Shown: positions 32,902-42,336, counted from the first letter of the stretch. The stretch: 64,000 nucleotides of DNA from an uncultured Poribacteria bacterium (GCA_951828385.1 OX639973.1:6426845-6490844); one strand, 5' to 3'. Made by a program: numbers and translations. The notes: a model not told the origin generated them from the sequence alone.

Positions 32902-34101
32902 GTGCTAAACCAACTCATGAACTGGCGGATTGATGCACAACGCCGTAAAAATCGGATGCGATCTGTCATCTTATTATCACTTATTCTACACTTGATTATC
33001 GTTATCGTCTACCTGTTCCTTCCAATGAATCAGCACGCCCCGGAAGATAAGGATGTTCTGGCAGTCGATTTGCTTAACGATCCAGAAGCACCGAAGAAAC
33101 GACGGCAGAAACCCAAACCGCCACTCACTAAGAAAATGTATGATCCAAGCGAGAAACTCGCCAGAGATGCCATGGAGCGGAAAATTGAATCCGCTCGGAA
33201 CAAGATGGATGAAGTGGTCAAGCTCAGCCCGCGCGTTGTCCTTGAAGACGTGGAAGTCAACAAAGCGCCTGTGAGTGAGATTGTGCCAGATGTCATGACG
33301 GATGCTAAATTACGCGATGCGGAAGCCTCAAACCTCAGCAGGTTAATCGCCCAACCCGGACAAACCGATGGACGCGGTCTCGTTACCGGCAGAGTCCGTG
33401 CAAAAGGCGACGGAATGGGGCGATTCCGTGGAGACGGACAGGGCGGCGGTGATGGACTCCTCGGCGGTGGTGGAAAATCCGGCATCTCTGACCGCCTCGG
33501 CATCATCGACTTCCTCAATGAATTTGGCGGCCCCAAAGATGTTGTTTACTGTCTTGATGTCTCAGCAAGTATGCAGGCAGCGGGATTGAGAAAACTTTTT
33601 CTCGCTGTCAATTCTCTCAAAGATTCTGTGTTGATGCTTGGAAGCGAAGACACTTTGAACTTGGTAACGTTTTCTACAACGGCAAGAGCCATGAGCCAGA
33701 AGATGCTACCCGCGAATGCTTCAAGTATGGAACGTACTTTGAAATACCTTGATAAATTCACACCTGAGAACATTCAAGGCAATACGGGAACAAATATTCT
33801 CACCGCACTTGAGGTCGCGCTAACATTGGACCCATCTGTCATTGTTTTAATAACAGATGGACTTCCTACTGCGCATACCGGTTCTGCTATTGAAGTCAAT
33901 AAAGACGTGATTCTTGAGAAGATGCGGGAAAAGAATGTCAATAACGCTGTTATCTATGTTGTTGCGCTTGAGATTGACATAAAACGTTCACCCGGCGCGA
34001 AACTGCTTGTTTCTCTGGCAGAGGAGCATAACGGGAAAATAAAGGTGATTGGTACGGACCTATTGCACCAATATGTAAAGCAGGATGGTCCAACGGAGTA
34101 A
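32902..34101 (+). CDS. Membrane-anchored von Willebrand factor A domain protein
   Basis: The GTG start at 32902 follows GGGAGGA and gives 399 residues. One membrane span (residues about 18-38) is followed by a Lys/Pro-rich stretch ('KKRRQKPKPPLTKK') like that of TonB and TolA, a helical region and a Gly-rich linker. Residues about 212-395 are a VWA domain with a complete MIDAS: D219-V-S-A-S, then 'TGTNILTAL' and 'LITDGLPT'. The VWA domain should face the periplasm and bind a protein through a metal ion. The target is not known. Confidence 0.85.
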   Translation: MLNQLMNWRIDAQRRKNRMRSVILLSLILHLIIVIVYLFLPMNQHAPEDKDVLAVDLLNDPEAPKKRRQKPKPPLTKKMYDPSEKLARDAMERKIESARNKMDEVVKLSPRVVLEDVEVNKAPVSEIVPDVMTDAKLRDAEASNLSRLIAQPGQTDGRGLVTGRVRAKGDGMGRFRGDGQGGGDGLLGGGGKSGISDRLGIIDFLNEFGGPKDVVYCLDVSASMQAAGLRKLFLAVNSLKDSVLMLGSEDTLNLVTFSTTARAMSQKMLPANASSMERTLKYLDKFTPENIQGNTGTNILTALEVALTLDPSVIVLITDGLPTAHTGSAIEVNKDVILEKMREKNVNNAVIYVVALEIDIKRSPGAKLLVSLAEEHNGKIKVIGTDLLHQYVKQDGPTE

Positions 34102-34125
34102 TCAAGCCTCAGATTGGAGTAAAAC

Positions 34126-34932
34126 ATGAATCAAAAATCTGCTACAGGGATGATCCAGCAATTTCAATTGGACGGTAAGGTGAGCCTCGTTACGGGCGCG
34201 AGTCGCGGCATTGGGCTCGCTATGGCGGAAGGACTTGCCGGGGCTGGTTCTGACCTCGTGATTGTAGGCAGAAAAATAGAGACCCTGACACCCATCGCTG
34301 AACGGATTGCTAACGAAACCGACAGAAGGATCCTTCCGATTCAAGCAGATGTTAGTAACCTTTCGGAAATTGACACACTTGTTGCACAGACCCTAAAAGC
34401 TTGCGGCAGACTTGATGTACTCGTCAACAACGCCGGGGTCAATGTCCGCAACCCAGCACTGGAATTCACCGAAGCGGATTGGGATTTCGTCACAGATGTC
34501 AATCTAAAAGGCGCGTTCTTTCTCGCAAAAGCCTGTGGCAAGATCATGAGAGCGCAGAAATCAGGCAAGGTCATTAATACTTTGTCGCTTACCTCAGCAA
34601 TCGGATTGCCGACAAGTGTCGCCTACACAGCGGCGAAGGGGGGGCTGCTCCAATTAACCAAACTTCTCGCCGTAGAATGGGCAGAACACAACATTCAGGT
34701 GAACGGCATCGCCCCCGGCTTCATCAGAACAGAGATGACTGCCCCCGCACGTGAGGACAAGCGAAATGAATGGATCCTCAATCGGACACCCGCCTATCGG
34801 TGGGGCGAGCCTGAGGACCTGGCAGGTTTAACGATCTTCTTCGCCTCTAACGCTTCGGACTTTGTTACCGGGCAGATGGTCTTTGTGGATGGTGGATTCA
34901 TGGCAGGTAGCGATTGGAGGCGGCGGTCCTGA
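34126..34932 (+). CDS. Short-chain dehydrogenase/reductase (SDR)
   Basis: The 268-residue classical SDR has the cofactor loop 'VTGASRGIGLAMAEGLAGAG', 'NNAGVNVRNP', the catalytic Ser in 'NTLSLTSAIGLP', the Tyr-Lys pair 'YTAAKGG' and the closing 'VTGQMVFVDGGFMAG'. 'DLVIVGRK' after strand 2 suggests NADP(H) preference. It reads as gluconate 5-dehydrogenase or 3-oxoacyl reductase type; the substrate cannot be fixed. It follows the VWA gene by 24 bp. Confidence 0.93.
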   Translation: MNQKSATGMIQQFQLDGKVSLVTGASRGIGLAMAEGLAGAGSDLVIVGRKIETLTPIAERIANETDRRILPIQADVSNLSEIDTLVAQTLKACGRLDVLVNNAGVNVRNPALEFTEADWDFVTDVNLKGAFFLAKACGKIMRAQKSGKVINTLSLTSAIGLPTSVAYTAAKGGLLQLTKLLAVEWAEHNIQVNGIAPGFIRTEMTAPAREDKRNEWILNRTPAYRWGEPEDLAGLTIFFASNASDFVTGQMVFVDGGFMAGSDWRRRS

Positions 34933-34933
34933 G

Positions 34934-35170
34934 ATGAAAAAAGATAACAATTCGCTGCAAGACGACAGTTCTGCAGCATTAACGCAAATCGAACAGATCC
35001 TCCACGAATTCCAGATCGAAAATGTTTCACTCTTTGACCACGACCCGGTCCTACGCATACAGGTCTCGGATGCCCAATTTGCGCGTGCCCTTCAATTACG
35101 AGAAACCTTGGTTGAACGGATAAAACCCCTCGGATACCGATTCGTCGCCATTGATTTAGATGAAGCGTAG
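34934..35170 (+). CDS. Small protein resembling the C-terminal domain of LarE
   Basis: Beginning at ATG 34934, directly after the SDR stop and with GGAGGCGG upstream, the 78-residue product reads 'PVLRIQVSDAQFARALQLRE' and 'RIKPLGYRFVAIDLDEA'. This follows the tail of LarE sulfur transferases ('..arIev...... l...l...ikalGfryvtlDLeGyr'). The PP-loop ATPase domain is absent. It is either a free-standing domain or a remnant. The overlap-like spacing suggests co-translation with the SDR. Confidence 0.6.
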   Translation: MKKDNNSLQDDSSAALTQIEQILHEFQIENVSLFDHDPVLRIQVSDAQFARALQLRETLVERIKPLGYRFVAIDLDEA

Positions 35171-35358
35171 AGGTGTTGCAAACGAAGAAGGTTGGAATAC
35201 TTACTGAAAAATTTGATTTTCACCCTATGGTGTGGTATAATTTTAAAGCAAAATTCATAAACCGACGCTTGATAAAGTCTGGCGTTTGTGCTCAAGGACC
35301 CGAGGAAACAGGGAGGATTGAGTAAACCAAGAGAACGGCGCAAAATGTAAGGGAAGCA

Positions 35359-36423
35359 ATGCAGAAAAACGGACAAGATATCTCACCAACAAAACACCTT
35401 GTCACTACGTACCTCAGCGATATTAAAAGTAAGGTTGATGCCTGTATCTTTGATTTTCTCCCGACTGCTCATCAGCACCCGGATGTGCATCAGTTGTACC
35501 AAATGATGTTAGACTACCCGCGCCGCGCCGCAAAAGGGTTGCGGCCCGCGCTCTGCATGCTGATGTGTGAGGCGTTCGGGGGGGATCCACACCGCGCCGT
35601 CAATACTGCTGCCTCCCTTGAACTCCTCCAGAATTGGCTCCTCATCCATGACGATATTGAAGACGGGTCCGAACTCCGTAGAGGTGAACCATGCCTGCAT
35701 CAAAAGCACGGGATTCCGATGGCGATCAATGTCGGTGACGCACTCCACTGCAAGATGTGGGAAATGCTACACCGAAACACCGAAATTCTTGGGCACGAAC
35801 TCGCCTTCCGCATCTTATCTGAATTTATACAACTCAGTAACCAAGTTGTTGAAGGGCAGCACATCGAATTGAGTTGGGTCAGCGATAACCGATGGAATCT
35901 CGCCGAAGATGACTACCTGACGATGTGCATACAAAAGACTGCTTGGTATACCTGCATCACGCCATGCCGTGTCGGAGCAATCATCGGCGGCGCAAGTGAA
36001 ACAGAAATAGATGGACTCGTCGAACTCGGTAAAGAACTTGGAGTCGCTTTCCAGATTCAAGACGATGTCCTGAACCTAATCGGTGATGTCGGTCGGTACG
36101 GAAAAGAGATCGCAGGTGATATTAGTGAGGGCAAACGCACCCTCGTTCTCATCCACCTTATCAATGCCTGCACCGCTACCGAAGCACAACATGTGATTGA
36201 CATTATGGCACGTCCCCGTGAAGAAAAAACGGAAGCAGAGGTTGAGAGTGTACTCCAGTTGATGCTGAAATATAAATCTATTACGTACGCACAACGGCGG
36301 TCTCAGGCACTATTACAGGAAGCTGCTGGAAGGTTTAAGAATAATTTTACGCATCTCCGTGATGGACAAGCAAAGCAGCTGTTTTTATCCCTAATTAATT
36401 TTTTCGTTGAACGTGAATATTGA
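35359..36423 (+). CDS. Polyprenyl diphosphate synthase (FPP/GGPP type)
   Basis: The 354-residue enzyme has the first aspartate motif as D-D-I-E-D (residues about 98-102) followed by 'GSELRRGEPCLHQKHGIPMA', and a second aspartate motif 'FQIQDDVLNLIGD' with Asn at the last acidic position. 'EGKRTLVLIHL' follows as usual. These synthases condense IPP with allylic diphosphates to build farnesyl, geranylgeranyl or longer chains. Chain length cannot be read safely. A possible promoter region and long leader lie upstream (35171-35358). Confidence 0.92.
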   Translation: MQKNGQDISPTKHLVTTYLSDIKSKVDACIFDFLPTAHQHPDVHQLYQMMLDYPRRAAKGLRPALCMLMCEAFGGDPHRAVNTAASLELLQNWLLIHDDIEDGSELRRGEPCLHQKHGIPMAINVGDALHCKMWEMLHRNTEILGHELAFRILSEFIQLSNQVVEGQHIELSWVSDNRWNLAEDDYLTMCIQKTAWYTCITPCRVGAIIGGASETEIDGLVELGKELGVAFQIQDDVLNLIGDVGRYGKEIAGDISEGKRTLVLIHLINACTATEAQHVIDIMARPREEKTEAEVESVLQLMLKYKSITYAQRRSQALLQEAAGRFKNNFTHLRDGQAKQLFLSLINFFVEREY

Positions 36424-36426
36424 ATG

Positions 36427-36610
36427 GTTATAAGTTTTTAGTTATAAGTTTTTAGTTAAGAGTCACCTTGTAGCAGTCCCGTTTGCTGTATCCGCCACAG
36501 AAACCCTCTTTAACCGACAACTGACAACTGACAACTGATAACTGATAACTGATAACTGCTGACAACTGAAAGGTTTTTCGCAGAAAAACCGAACTGACAA
36601 CTGATAACTG
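36427..36610. repeat. Tandem GATAACT / GACAACT repeat tract
   Basis: The spacer before the aldolase has a doubled 'TTATAAGTTTTTAG', then 'CAACTGACAACTGACAACTG', three 'ATAACTG' units, and after the small hairpin GGTTTTTCG/CAGAAAAACC a further 'AACTGACAACTGATAACTG'. It is the same family as at 23299, on the opposite strand. Confidence 0.85.
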
Positions 36611-36626
36611 TTTCAAAGGAGTACTT

Positions 36627-37691
36627 ATGAACGATATTTCCTCTGGAAAATTGCGAGGTATCATGAAACTCGCTGATGCGAATGGACGCTTTAAAATGAT
36701 GGCGATTGATCAGCGTGGCTCCATGGTACAAGCACTCGCAGACGCACTGAACAAGGACAAAACAGATGTCCAATATGAAGATGTCGCTGCACTCAAAACT
36801 TTAATTACGCGTGTCCTTGCCCCAAACGCCACCGCAGTTCTCACCGACCCAATTTACGGGCATCCCTATTCCATTACCGAAATCCCGCGGGATGTCGCCT
36901 TGCTCCTGGCTTATGAAGAATCAGGGTATGTCAGCGAAGGCGTTGCTGAAAACGAACGGCTCTCGAATCCAATTGAAAACTGGACCATTGCGAAGGCACA
37001 ACGTGCCGGGGCAGATGCTATTAAACTTCTTGCCTATTACCATCCCGATGCCTCCCCGGAAACGCTCAAGCATCAGCAAGCCTTTGTGCGTCATGTTGGC
37101 GACGAGTGTGAAAAACAGGACCTGCCCTTTCTGTTAGAATTGGTGAGTTATGCCCTCGAAGGTACGGCGAAAAGTGTTGGCTTCGCAAGACAGAAACCTG
37201 ACCTTGTTATTCGGAGTGTTCAGGAGTTCACAGATCCAAGTTACAAAGTGGACATCCTGAAATTGGAATTCCCCGCAGACCTGAAATATACTGCCGATTA
37301 TCGAGATGCTGATTTTTATGCAGGGGACTCGGCGTATGAACTCGCAGAGGTGAAGGACATCTGCCAGAAATTAGACGAGGCTTCCACGTTACCGTGGGTG
37401 ATTCTCAGTGCCGGTGTAGATATTGAGGAATTCATTGAAAATGTTAACCTCGCAACCGGTGCCGGCGCAAGCGGCTTCCTCTGTGGGCGAGCCATCTGGA
37501 AAGATGTTTTCCAATACTATCCTGATACCGATGCAGTTCAGAAATTCCTTGACAACGGAGCGACGACGAACTTCAAGAATGCCAACGCTGCAGCGGAAAA
37601 CGCGCTACCCTGGTTTGAGCATCGCCAATTCGGTGGTTCCGAAAACGTTCAAGTTGCCAAGCAGTCCGAAACATGGTATCAAGACTATTAG
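36627..37691 (+). CDS. LacD-type class I aldolase (tagatose 1,6-bisphosphate aldolase family)
   Basis: The 354-residue protein starts 'SSGKLRGIMKLADANGRFKM' and 'MAIDQRGSM', then 'GADAIKLLAYYHPDA' and 'YKVDILKLEFPADL'. The last motif holds the Schiff-base lysine, K212, at the place of the LacD catalytic Lys. LacD splits tagatose 1,6-bisphosphate, but family members also use fructose and sulfo-sugar phosphates. No lac or sulfoquinovose genes are adjacent, so the substrate is open. AAAGGAG precedes the ATG. Confidence 0.88.
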   Translation: MNDISSGKLRGIMKLADANGRFKMMAIDQRGSMVQALADALNKDKTDVQYEDVAALKTLITRVLAPNATAVLTDPIYGHPYSITEIPRDVALLLAYEESGYVSEGVAENERLSNPIENWTIAKAQRAGADAIKLLAYYHPDASPETLKHQQAFVRHVGDECEKQDLPFLLELVSYALEGTAKSVGFARQKPDLVIRSVQEFTDPSYKVDILKLEFPADLKYTADYRDADFYAGDSAYELAEVKDICQKLDEASTLPWVILSAGVDIEEFIENVNLATGAGASGFLCGRAIWKDVFQYYPDTDAVQKFLDNGATTNFKNANAAAENALPWFEHRQFGGSENVQVAKQSETWYQDY

Positions 37692-37719
37692 GTTCAAACG
37701 TGTTGGTGAACGCGGAAAT

Positions 37720-37872
37720 AGTTATCGGTTATCAGTTTTCAGTTCGGGGTCTGATTGTTCGTTAGCTCTTGCGAATCGTCGTTACCGAATTGCGGTGCCA
37801 ATGGTTACCAAAAAACATCTGTGGACAGAAAACCTCTTAACTGACAACTGATCACTGACGACTGATAACTAC
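37720..37872. repeat. AGTTATC-family repeat tract after the aldolase
   Basis: 'GTTATCGGTTATCAGTTTTC' near 37720 and 'AACTGACAACTGATCACTGA' near 37840 are members of the dispersed short-repeat family. Their orientations differ at the two ends. Confidence 0.7.
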
Positions 37873-38331
37873 ATTGTTGATTTTCTCAAGGATCATTTGG
37901 GCAATGCGGAGGGTCGTTTCTTCGGAAACTCGCCCTCCAATTTCCGCTACCAGCACAACGACGCTCTCTTGAACGAACAAGAAATTCGCACCCGCCTGCC
38001 ATACCACATCTCCCAGACCATGTTCGCCACTCAGTGGGGGTTGGTAGATAGATTCGTGTCCACCAAATTTCGACACGGTCTTTGCTGCGAGTCGAAGTCT
38101 ACCGTCATCGGCTGCTGTGCATGCTTCGTCGTGCGACTCGAAGAACCAGTAATGAATAGCGACCTGCTGTGCTGCTGAGTTGTTCAACCACCATCTATCG
38201 CGCCAACCGAATTGTGCGATAGGTGGCTTTGGGGCTGTTGGCGAATAGAGCTCTTGTGATGAGGCATGGCGCGCCGCTACATCCTTCAGATCTTCGACTG
38301 TAAGTTGAATTGATTCAAGCGTAAGTATCAT
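37852..38331 (-). CDS. Hypothetical protein
   Basis: The frame beginning at ATG 38331 gives 159 residues; an ATG 27 bases further upstream is also in frame. The text 'DRWWLNNSAAQQVAIHYWFF' and 'DVVWQAGANFLFVQESVVVL' and 'VSEETTLRIAQMILEKI' reads like a compact folded protein with alternating strands, and no signal peptide. I do not recognise a family. The 3' end overlaps the repeat tract, so the last residues may vary between strains. Confidence 0.55.
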   Translation of the reverse strand: MILTLESIQLTVEDLKDVAARHASSQELYSPTAPKPPIAQFGWRDRWWLNNSAAQQVAIHYWFFESHDEACTAADDGRLRLAAKTVSKFGGHESIYQPPLSGEHGLGDVVWQAGANFLFVQESVVVLVAEIGGRVSEETTLRIAQMILEKINNVVISRQ

Positions 38332-38408
38332 AATGATATGATAACATCTCTGAAGCATAATTTCAAATTAAATACAGACATCGTAGTTATAGCCTTCAGA
38401 AAAATAAA

Positions 38409-38471
38409 AGTTTTTTCGGCACAAATCAACTAATAAAATAGTGAAGTTTTTTCGGCACAAATCAACCAATA
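38409..38471. repeat. Direct repeat of 27 bp with 36-bp period
   Basis: AGTTTTTTCGGCACAAATCA begins at 38409 and again at 38445, with the copies differing at one base near the end. It lies in the 200-bp gap before lptF, where no gene is visible. Confidence 0.8.
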
Positions 38472-38561
38472 GGAACAGCACTACGGTATCAGTTAATAAT
38501 AATAAAGCCAATAGAATTGTTGAGGCATCTTACAGCCAAACTTGGCAACCACGCGAGAAAT

Positions 38562-39764
38562 ATGAGAATATTAGCACGGTACATACTCAAAGAATTTTTT
38601 CCGCCTTTCATAATAGCACTCATCTGTTTCACCCTCATGCTCATCTTCAATGACCTGTTTCGGTTGACAAAATTGTTTGTGCAGAAAGGGGTCAGTCCGC
38701 TGTACCTTGTCGAGCTGCTCATCTATGTGATGCCAGCGACGGTCGTGTTATCTCTGCCCATGGCGGTCTTAGTGGCGATTTTGCTTTCACTCGGAAGGCT
38801 CTCTACCGATAATGAGATTGTCGCGATGAAGGCACACGGGATCGCTTTTCATCAACTCATGCTACCTCTCTTAGGAATCGCGATAGTGCTGAGCGTTGTT
38901 GATCTTGCATTGATAGACTATGCGCTACCACGCGCAAACCTCGCTTACGCTTCCCTCCAACGTGACATTCGGCGGCATAAACCCGCGTTCGTTTTAGAGG
39001 AAGCCACCGTCATGAAGGAATTAGAAACTGAAGGGAAACTCTGGATGTACGAATCTACAGATAAAAAAAGTGGGCGTATGCTGAACGTCAGAATCTGGGA
39101 TAATATCTGGAGTGGACGCCCGCGATTCAGCGACGCACAAGAAGCCAGCCTCGGTTTTGAAAATGGGCGGGCGATGCTCACGCTTTACGATGGGCTTACT
39201 TATGAACCCGCAACCAGTGATTTAAACGAGTTTCGTGTAACAAAATTTCAACAACAACAACTCACACTCCAATTGACCGAAGACCTTGAACGGAGCGCAT
39301 TTCAGAACCAGAACCCGCGTTCAATGCACATTTCGGAACTCAAGGGATTCATCGGGACATTAAAGTCTACTGTCCCAAACAGTAAAAACCCGGAATACAT
39401 TCTCCAGAAAATTCGCTCCGCCGAGGTTGAATACCACAAAAAGTTTTCGATCCCTTTCGCATGCTTCGCACTTGGGGTAATAGGTATCCCGTTGGGGTTG
39501 ATGGTGAACAAGGGCGGTAGAATGCTCGGTTTTGGGCTCGGCTTAGCCGTAATTGTGGTATACTATTTGCTGCTCCAAGTGGGTCAGAACGCAGGCATGA
39601 ACGGTATGTTATCGCCGGCATTTGCTATGTGGTTACCTAATATTGTGATCGGTGTACTCGGAATTGGCTTCAACTTTTGGGTCATCGCTGAAGGGAAGAT
39701 TCATGCGTGGCGGGACCGGGACAGTCAACTGTCACTGGTCGTTAGTAGAAAAGTTGAATCGTAA
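38562..39764 (+). CDS. lptF: Lipopolysaccharide export permease LptF
   Basis: From ATG 38562 the 400-residue protein has the YjgP/YjgQ layout: three spans at the N-terminus (starting 'MRILARYILKEFFPPFIIAL'), a periplasmic beta-jellyroll of about 170 residues, and three spans at the C-terminus ('GVIGIPLGLMVNKGGRMLGF'). With LptG and the LptB ATPase it pulls lipopolysaccharide from the inner membrane. It is followed by lptG after 67 bp. An ATG 45 bases upstream is in frame but lacks the basic-hydrophobic start. Confidence 0.9.
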   Translation: MRILARYILKEFFPPFIIALICFTLMLIFNDLFRLTKLFVQKGVSPLYLVELLIYVMPATVVLSLPMAVLVAILLSLGRLSTDNEIVAMKAHGIAFHQLMLPLLGIAIVLSVVDLALIDYALPRANLAYASLQRDIRRHKPAFVLEEATVMKELETEGKLWMYESTDKKSGRMLNVRIWDNIWSGRPRFSDAQEASLGFENGRAMLTLYDGLTYEPATSDLNEFRVTKFQQQQLTLQLTEDLERSAFQNQNPRSMHISELKGFIGTLKSTVPNSKNPEYILQKIRSAEVEYHKKFSIPFACFALGVIGIPLGLMVNKGGRMLGFGLGLAVIVVYYLLLQVGQNAGMNGMLSPAFAMWLPNIVIGVLGIGFNFWVIAEGKIHAWRDRDSQLSLVVSRKVES

Positions 39765-39831
39765 TAGAGGCATCGTACTGTATGCCCCAGAATTCCCAAC
39801 TTCACGAAACCCTGAAAATATTTGATGTAGG

Positions 39832-40902
39832 ATGCATGCCTTGAACATTCTTGACCGGTACCTGCTTCGCGAATATCTCAAAGCCTTTGTTGTCGGCCTC
39901 TTATTCTTTATCGCGCTCATTATCATCGTACGGTTGTTAGATTACGACCTCAAGAAATTTGAAGACAACATCTCCTACATCACCGCTGTCAAGATTGTCC
40001 TCTATCAAGCACCCCGCCGGATTATGGAAATGGTGCCGATTGCCGGTTTTGTCGCTGTCTTTTTCACGCTCGGACGGATGGTTCGGCGCAACGAATTCAC
40101 AGCGATGAAAGCAGGCGGCATCAGCGTTTACCGGCTCCTTGCCCCTATCCTAATTGTGACCCTCATTATCTGTGGACTTTTCGCGGTGTTTTACAACAGA
40201 GTTGCGTCGCCTGCCTTCCATGAAGCACACCTCTTGCAAAACAAGGTGAAACCCCAGCGCGGCAGGAACGTCGTCTTCAGAGGCAAAAACAATCGCGTCT
40301 TTTACTCACAGCGTATCGCATTAGATGACCAAGAAATCAGTCAGTTGACGATTTATGAATATGACGCTGAAGATCAACTCGATCGCATCACCTTTGCGAA
40401 GACTGCGACCTGGACAGCCACGCACTGGGAACTCAGCGATGGCTATATTCGCCACTTTGAGCAAGGCGTTGAGGTGGATTACGAAACTTTCGATACCTAT
40501 ACAATTCAACGCCACGAAGACCCCGCCCGTTTTATCGGGAGTGAGAAAGACCCGAGGGCAATGACTATCAAGGAACTCCGCGAGCAGATTGCCTATAAAC
40601 AGGAGGCGGGTCAGATTTCACGCAAGGAGCAGGTGAAGTTGTATCATAAGACGGCTTACCCCTTCGCAGCTGTCGTCGTCGTGATGCTCGGCGCGCCAAT
40701 TGCGATCCGCTTTGGTCGGGCAGGATTTTTCGCAGGATTGGTCATCGCCTTTTTCCTCTCTTTCATCTACTGGGCACTCTCTTTCGCAACGCTTGAAGGG
40801 CTGAGTGAAAACGGTAAACTCCATCCATTTCTTGCTTGTTGGGGTGCGAACTTCTTGTACGCGGTTGTCGGAAGTGTCCTAATCTGGCGCACGCCTAAAT
40901 AG
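39832..40902 (+). CDS. lptG: Lipopolysaccharide export permease LptG
   Basis: The 356-residue paralogue of LptF begins 'MHALNILDRYLLREYLKAF' and shows the same three spans, jellyroll ('NVVFRGKNNRVFYSQRIALD') and three spans ('VVVMLGAPIAIRFGRAGFFA'). It pairs with LptF in the Lpt permease. Presence of both genes is the clearest sign in the window of a lipopolysaccharide-type outer membrane. lptA, lptB, lptC and lptD are not here. Confidence 0.9.
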   Translation: MHALNILDRYLLREYLKAFVVGLLFFIALIIIVRLLDYDLKKFEDNISYITAVKIVLYQAPRRIMEMVPIAGFVAVFFTLGRMVRRNEFTAMKAGGISVYRLLAPILIVTLIICGLFAVFYNRVASPAFHEAHLLQNKVKPQRGRNVVFRGKNNRVFYSQRIALDDQEISQLTIYEYDAEDQLDRITFAKTATWTATHWELSDGYIRHFEQGVEVDYETFDTYTIQRHEDPARFIGSEKDPRAMTIKELREQIAYKQEAGQISRKEQVKLYHKTAYPFAAVVVVMLGAPIAIRFGRAGFFAGLVIAFFLSFIYWALSFATLEGLSENGKLHPFLACWGANFLYAVVGSVLIWRTPK

Positions 40903-40950
40903 GATCAACGTCCTTCAGCCAAAACACGCCGCTTTCGTGTCGCGGGAAAC

Positions 40951-41532
40951 ATGATCTCCTCAAAAATTGGTAACTTCTTCTTCAAAATCCGTAGTTTCAC
41001 CCCGATCCCTTTTATTTTCGCACTGCTCTATTTCGCAAAATCCGCTTGGTATACCGTAGTTATGGGGGGGGCGTTCATCGTCGCCGGTGAATTTCTTAGA
41101 ATATGGGCAGTCGGATATGCAGGCGCATCCACGCGAGCAAGAACACTCGGTGCCGCCCGCGACCTCGTTACAACGGGGCCCTATAGTTACGTCCGGAACC
41201 CACTCTATCTCGGAAATTTCTTGCTTAGCCTCGGCGTTTGCCTTGTCGCAAACGTCTATTGGCTTGTCGCAGTATTGATTGTCGGCTACCTCTGTCAATA
41301 CCTTCCGATTATTGCGTTGGAAGAGACATATCTCTTGGAGTCCTGCGGTTCGGTCTATCAGACATACCGAGAGCGAGTCCCTCGCTTCCTTCCACAGTTC
41401 AGTCCTTATCCCAATCCCTCTGACCACGATTTCTCTTTCGCACGCGCTATCAAGAGTGAAAAGCGGACTTTAACAGCAATCGTCTGTGTTATCGGATTAA
41501 TTTTCGCCAGACAAGCGATCAATGTGCTGTAA
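40951..41532 (+). CDS. Isoprenylcysteine carboxyl methyltransferase (ICMT)-like membrane methyltransferase
   Basis: The 193-residue membrane protein has four or five spans. 'TTGPYSYVRNPLYLGNFLLS' and 'EETYLLESCGSVYQTYRERV' with 'PRFLP' are the cofactor-binding motifs of the ICMT/PEMT family, in which SAM binds near the RNPxY and ExxL...Y..Y segments. Bacterial members methylate lipids or small molecules; the substrate here is unknown. It follows lptG by 48 bp and may belong to the same transcript. Confidence 0.85.
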   Translation: MISSKIGNFFFKIRSFTPIPFIFALLYFAKSAWYTVVMGGAFIVAGEFLRIWAVGYAGASTRARTLGAARDLVTTGPYSYVRNPLYLGNFLLSLGVCLVANVYWLVAVLIVGYLCQYLPIIALEETYLLESCGSVYQTYRERVPRFLPQFSPYPNPSDHDFSFARAIKSEKRTLTAIVCVIGLIFARQAINVL

Positions 41533-41636
41533 GTAAAGGTGACAACTTGCATTAAAACTGAATGCCTGTAACGACGTAAATTTTTTCTGTTAGACGACTA
41601 CAGTCCGTGATATAATAACATCAAAAAAGGAACAGA

Positions 41637-42302
41637 ATGACGGATCAATCTAAAAAAAACACTCAGGTTTCATGGCAGGCGACGCAAGGGTTTTCAGTTT
41701 TCCTGCTTTATATATCGCGTCCAGATATTGAAGGCATAATCATCTTAATCTGCCTCACCGTTATGTTGGTCTGTATAGGTGTCACCCCGCTATACGTTGA
41801 GAATAAGCCGGTCTCTGTGTTGATTGCTTCCATGCTCATGATTGCTTTAGGTGGCGGTATCGGTGGATTGACAATTGGGACACTGTTGGAAAGACTGTTC
41901 GCTGAAAGCCATATAGAGATAGGCGGAAGCTGGGTAGCAAGTGTCGCTTTGATCTGCACAAGTCTCGGGATTTTAGCATGGGTTTTCATCGTTCTGCGGA
42001 TATCACCAGTAACCCGTCCGCCGCTTGTCGCTGCGATGCTCTTTGCTATCGCAGGTGCATACGCTTTAATCTACGGTATCTTAACATTAGAGACATATTT
42101 TTTAGGAATCACTCGGATAGCGTCAGCGTGGGGAGAAGGGATCGCATATATTTTAAATGGTAGCGCGATCGTTGGATGGTCACACCTCGTTATGCCGAAA
42201 ATGCTCATTACCAAGCGCAAGACATTGACGGTATGTTCAATGATTGTTGGTGTGGCAACTGTTGTGATTGGAATTATCGGTATTCTTGATGCCATATTTT
42301 AG
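41637..42302 (+). CDS. Hypothetical membrane protein with six spans
   Basis: The 221-residue protein has six hydrophobic segments spread evenly after a short polar N-terminus ('MTDQSKKNTQVSWQATQGFS'). I see no catalytic motif or known signature. TATAAT (41611-41616) lies shortly upstream and AAAAGGAAC precedes the ATG, so it has its own promoter. No functional assignment is possible. Confidence 0.65.
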   Translation: MTDQSKKNTQVSWQATQGFSVFLLYISRPDIEGIIILICLTVMLVCIGVTPLYVENKPVSVLIASMLMIALGGGIGGLTIGTLLERLFAESHIEIGGSWVASVALICTSLGILAWVFIVLRISPVTRPPLVAAMLFAIAGAYALIYGILTLETYFLGITRIASAWGEGIAYILNGSAIVGWSHLVMPKMLITKRKTLTVCSMIVGVATVVIGIIGILDAIF

Positions 42303-42336
42303 AAGCGACCCGGCTTAAATCGCGGTGGAAGGAAAC

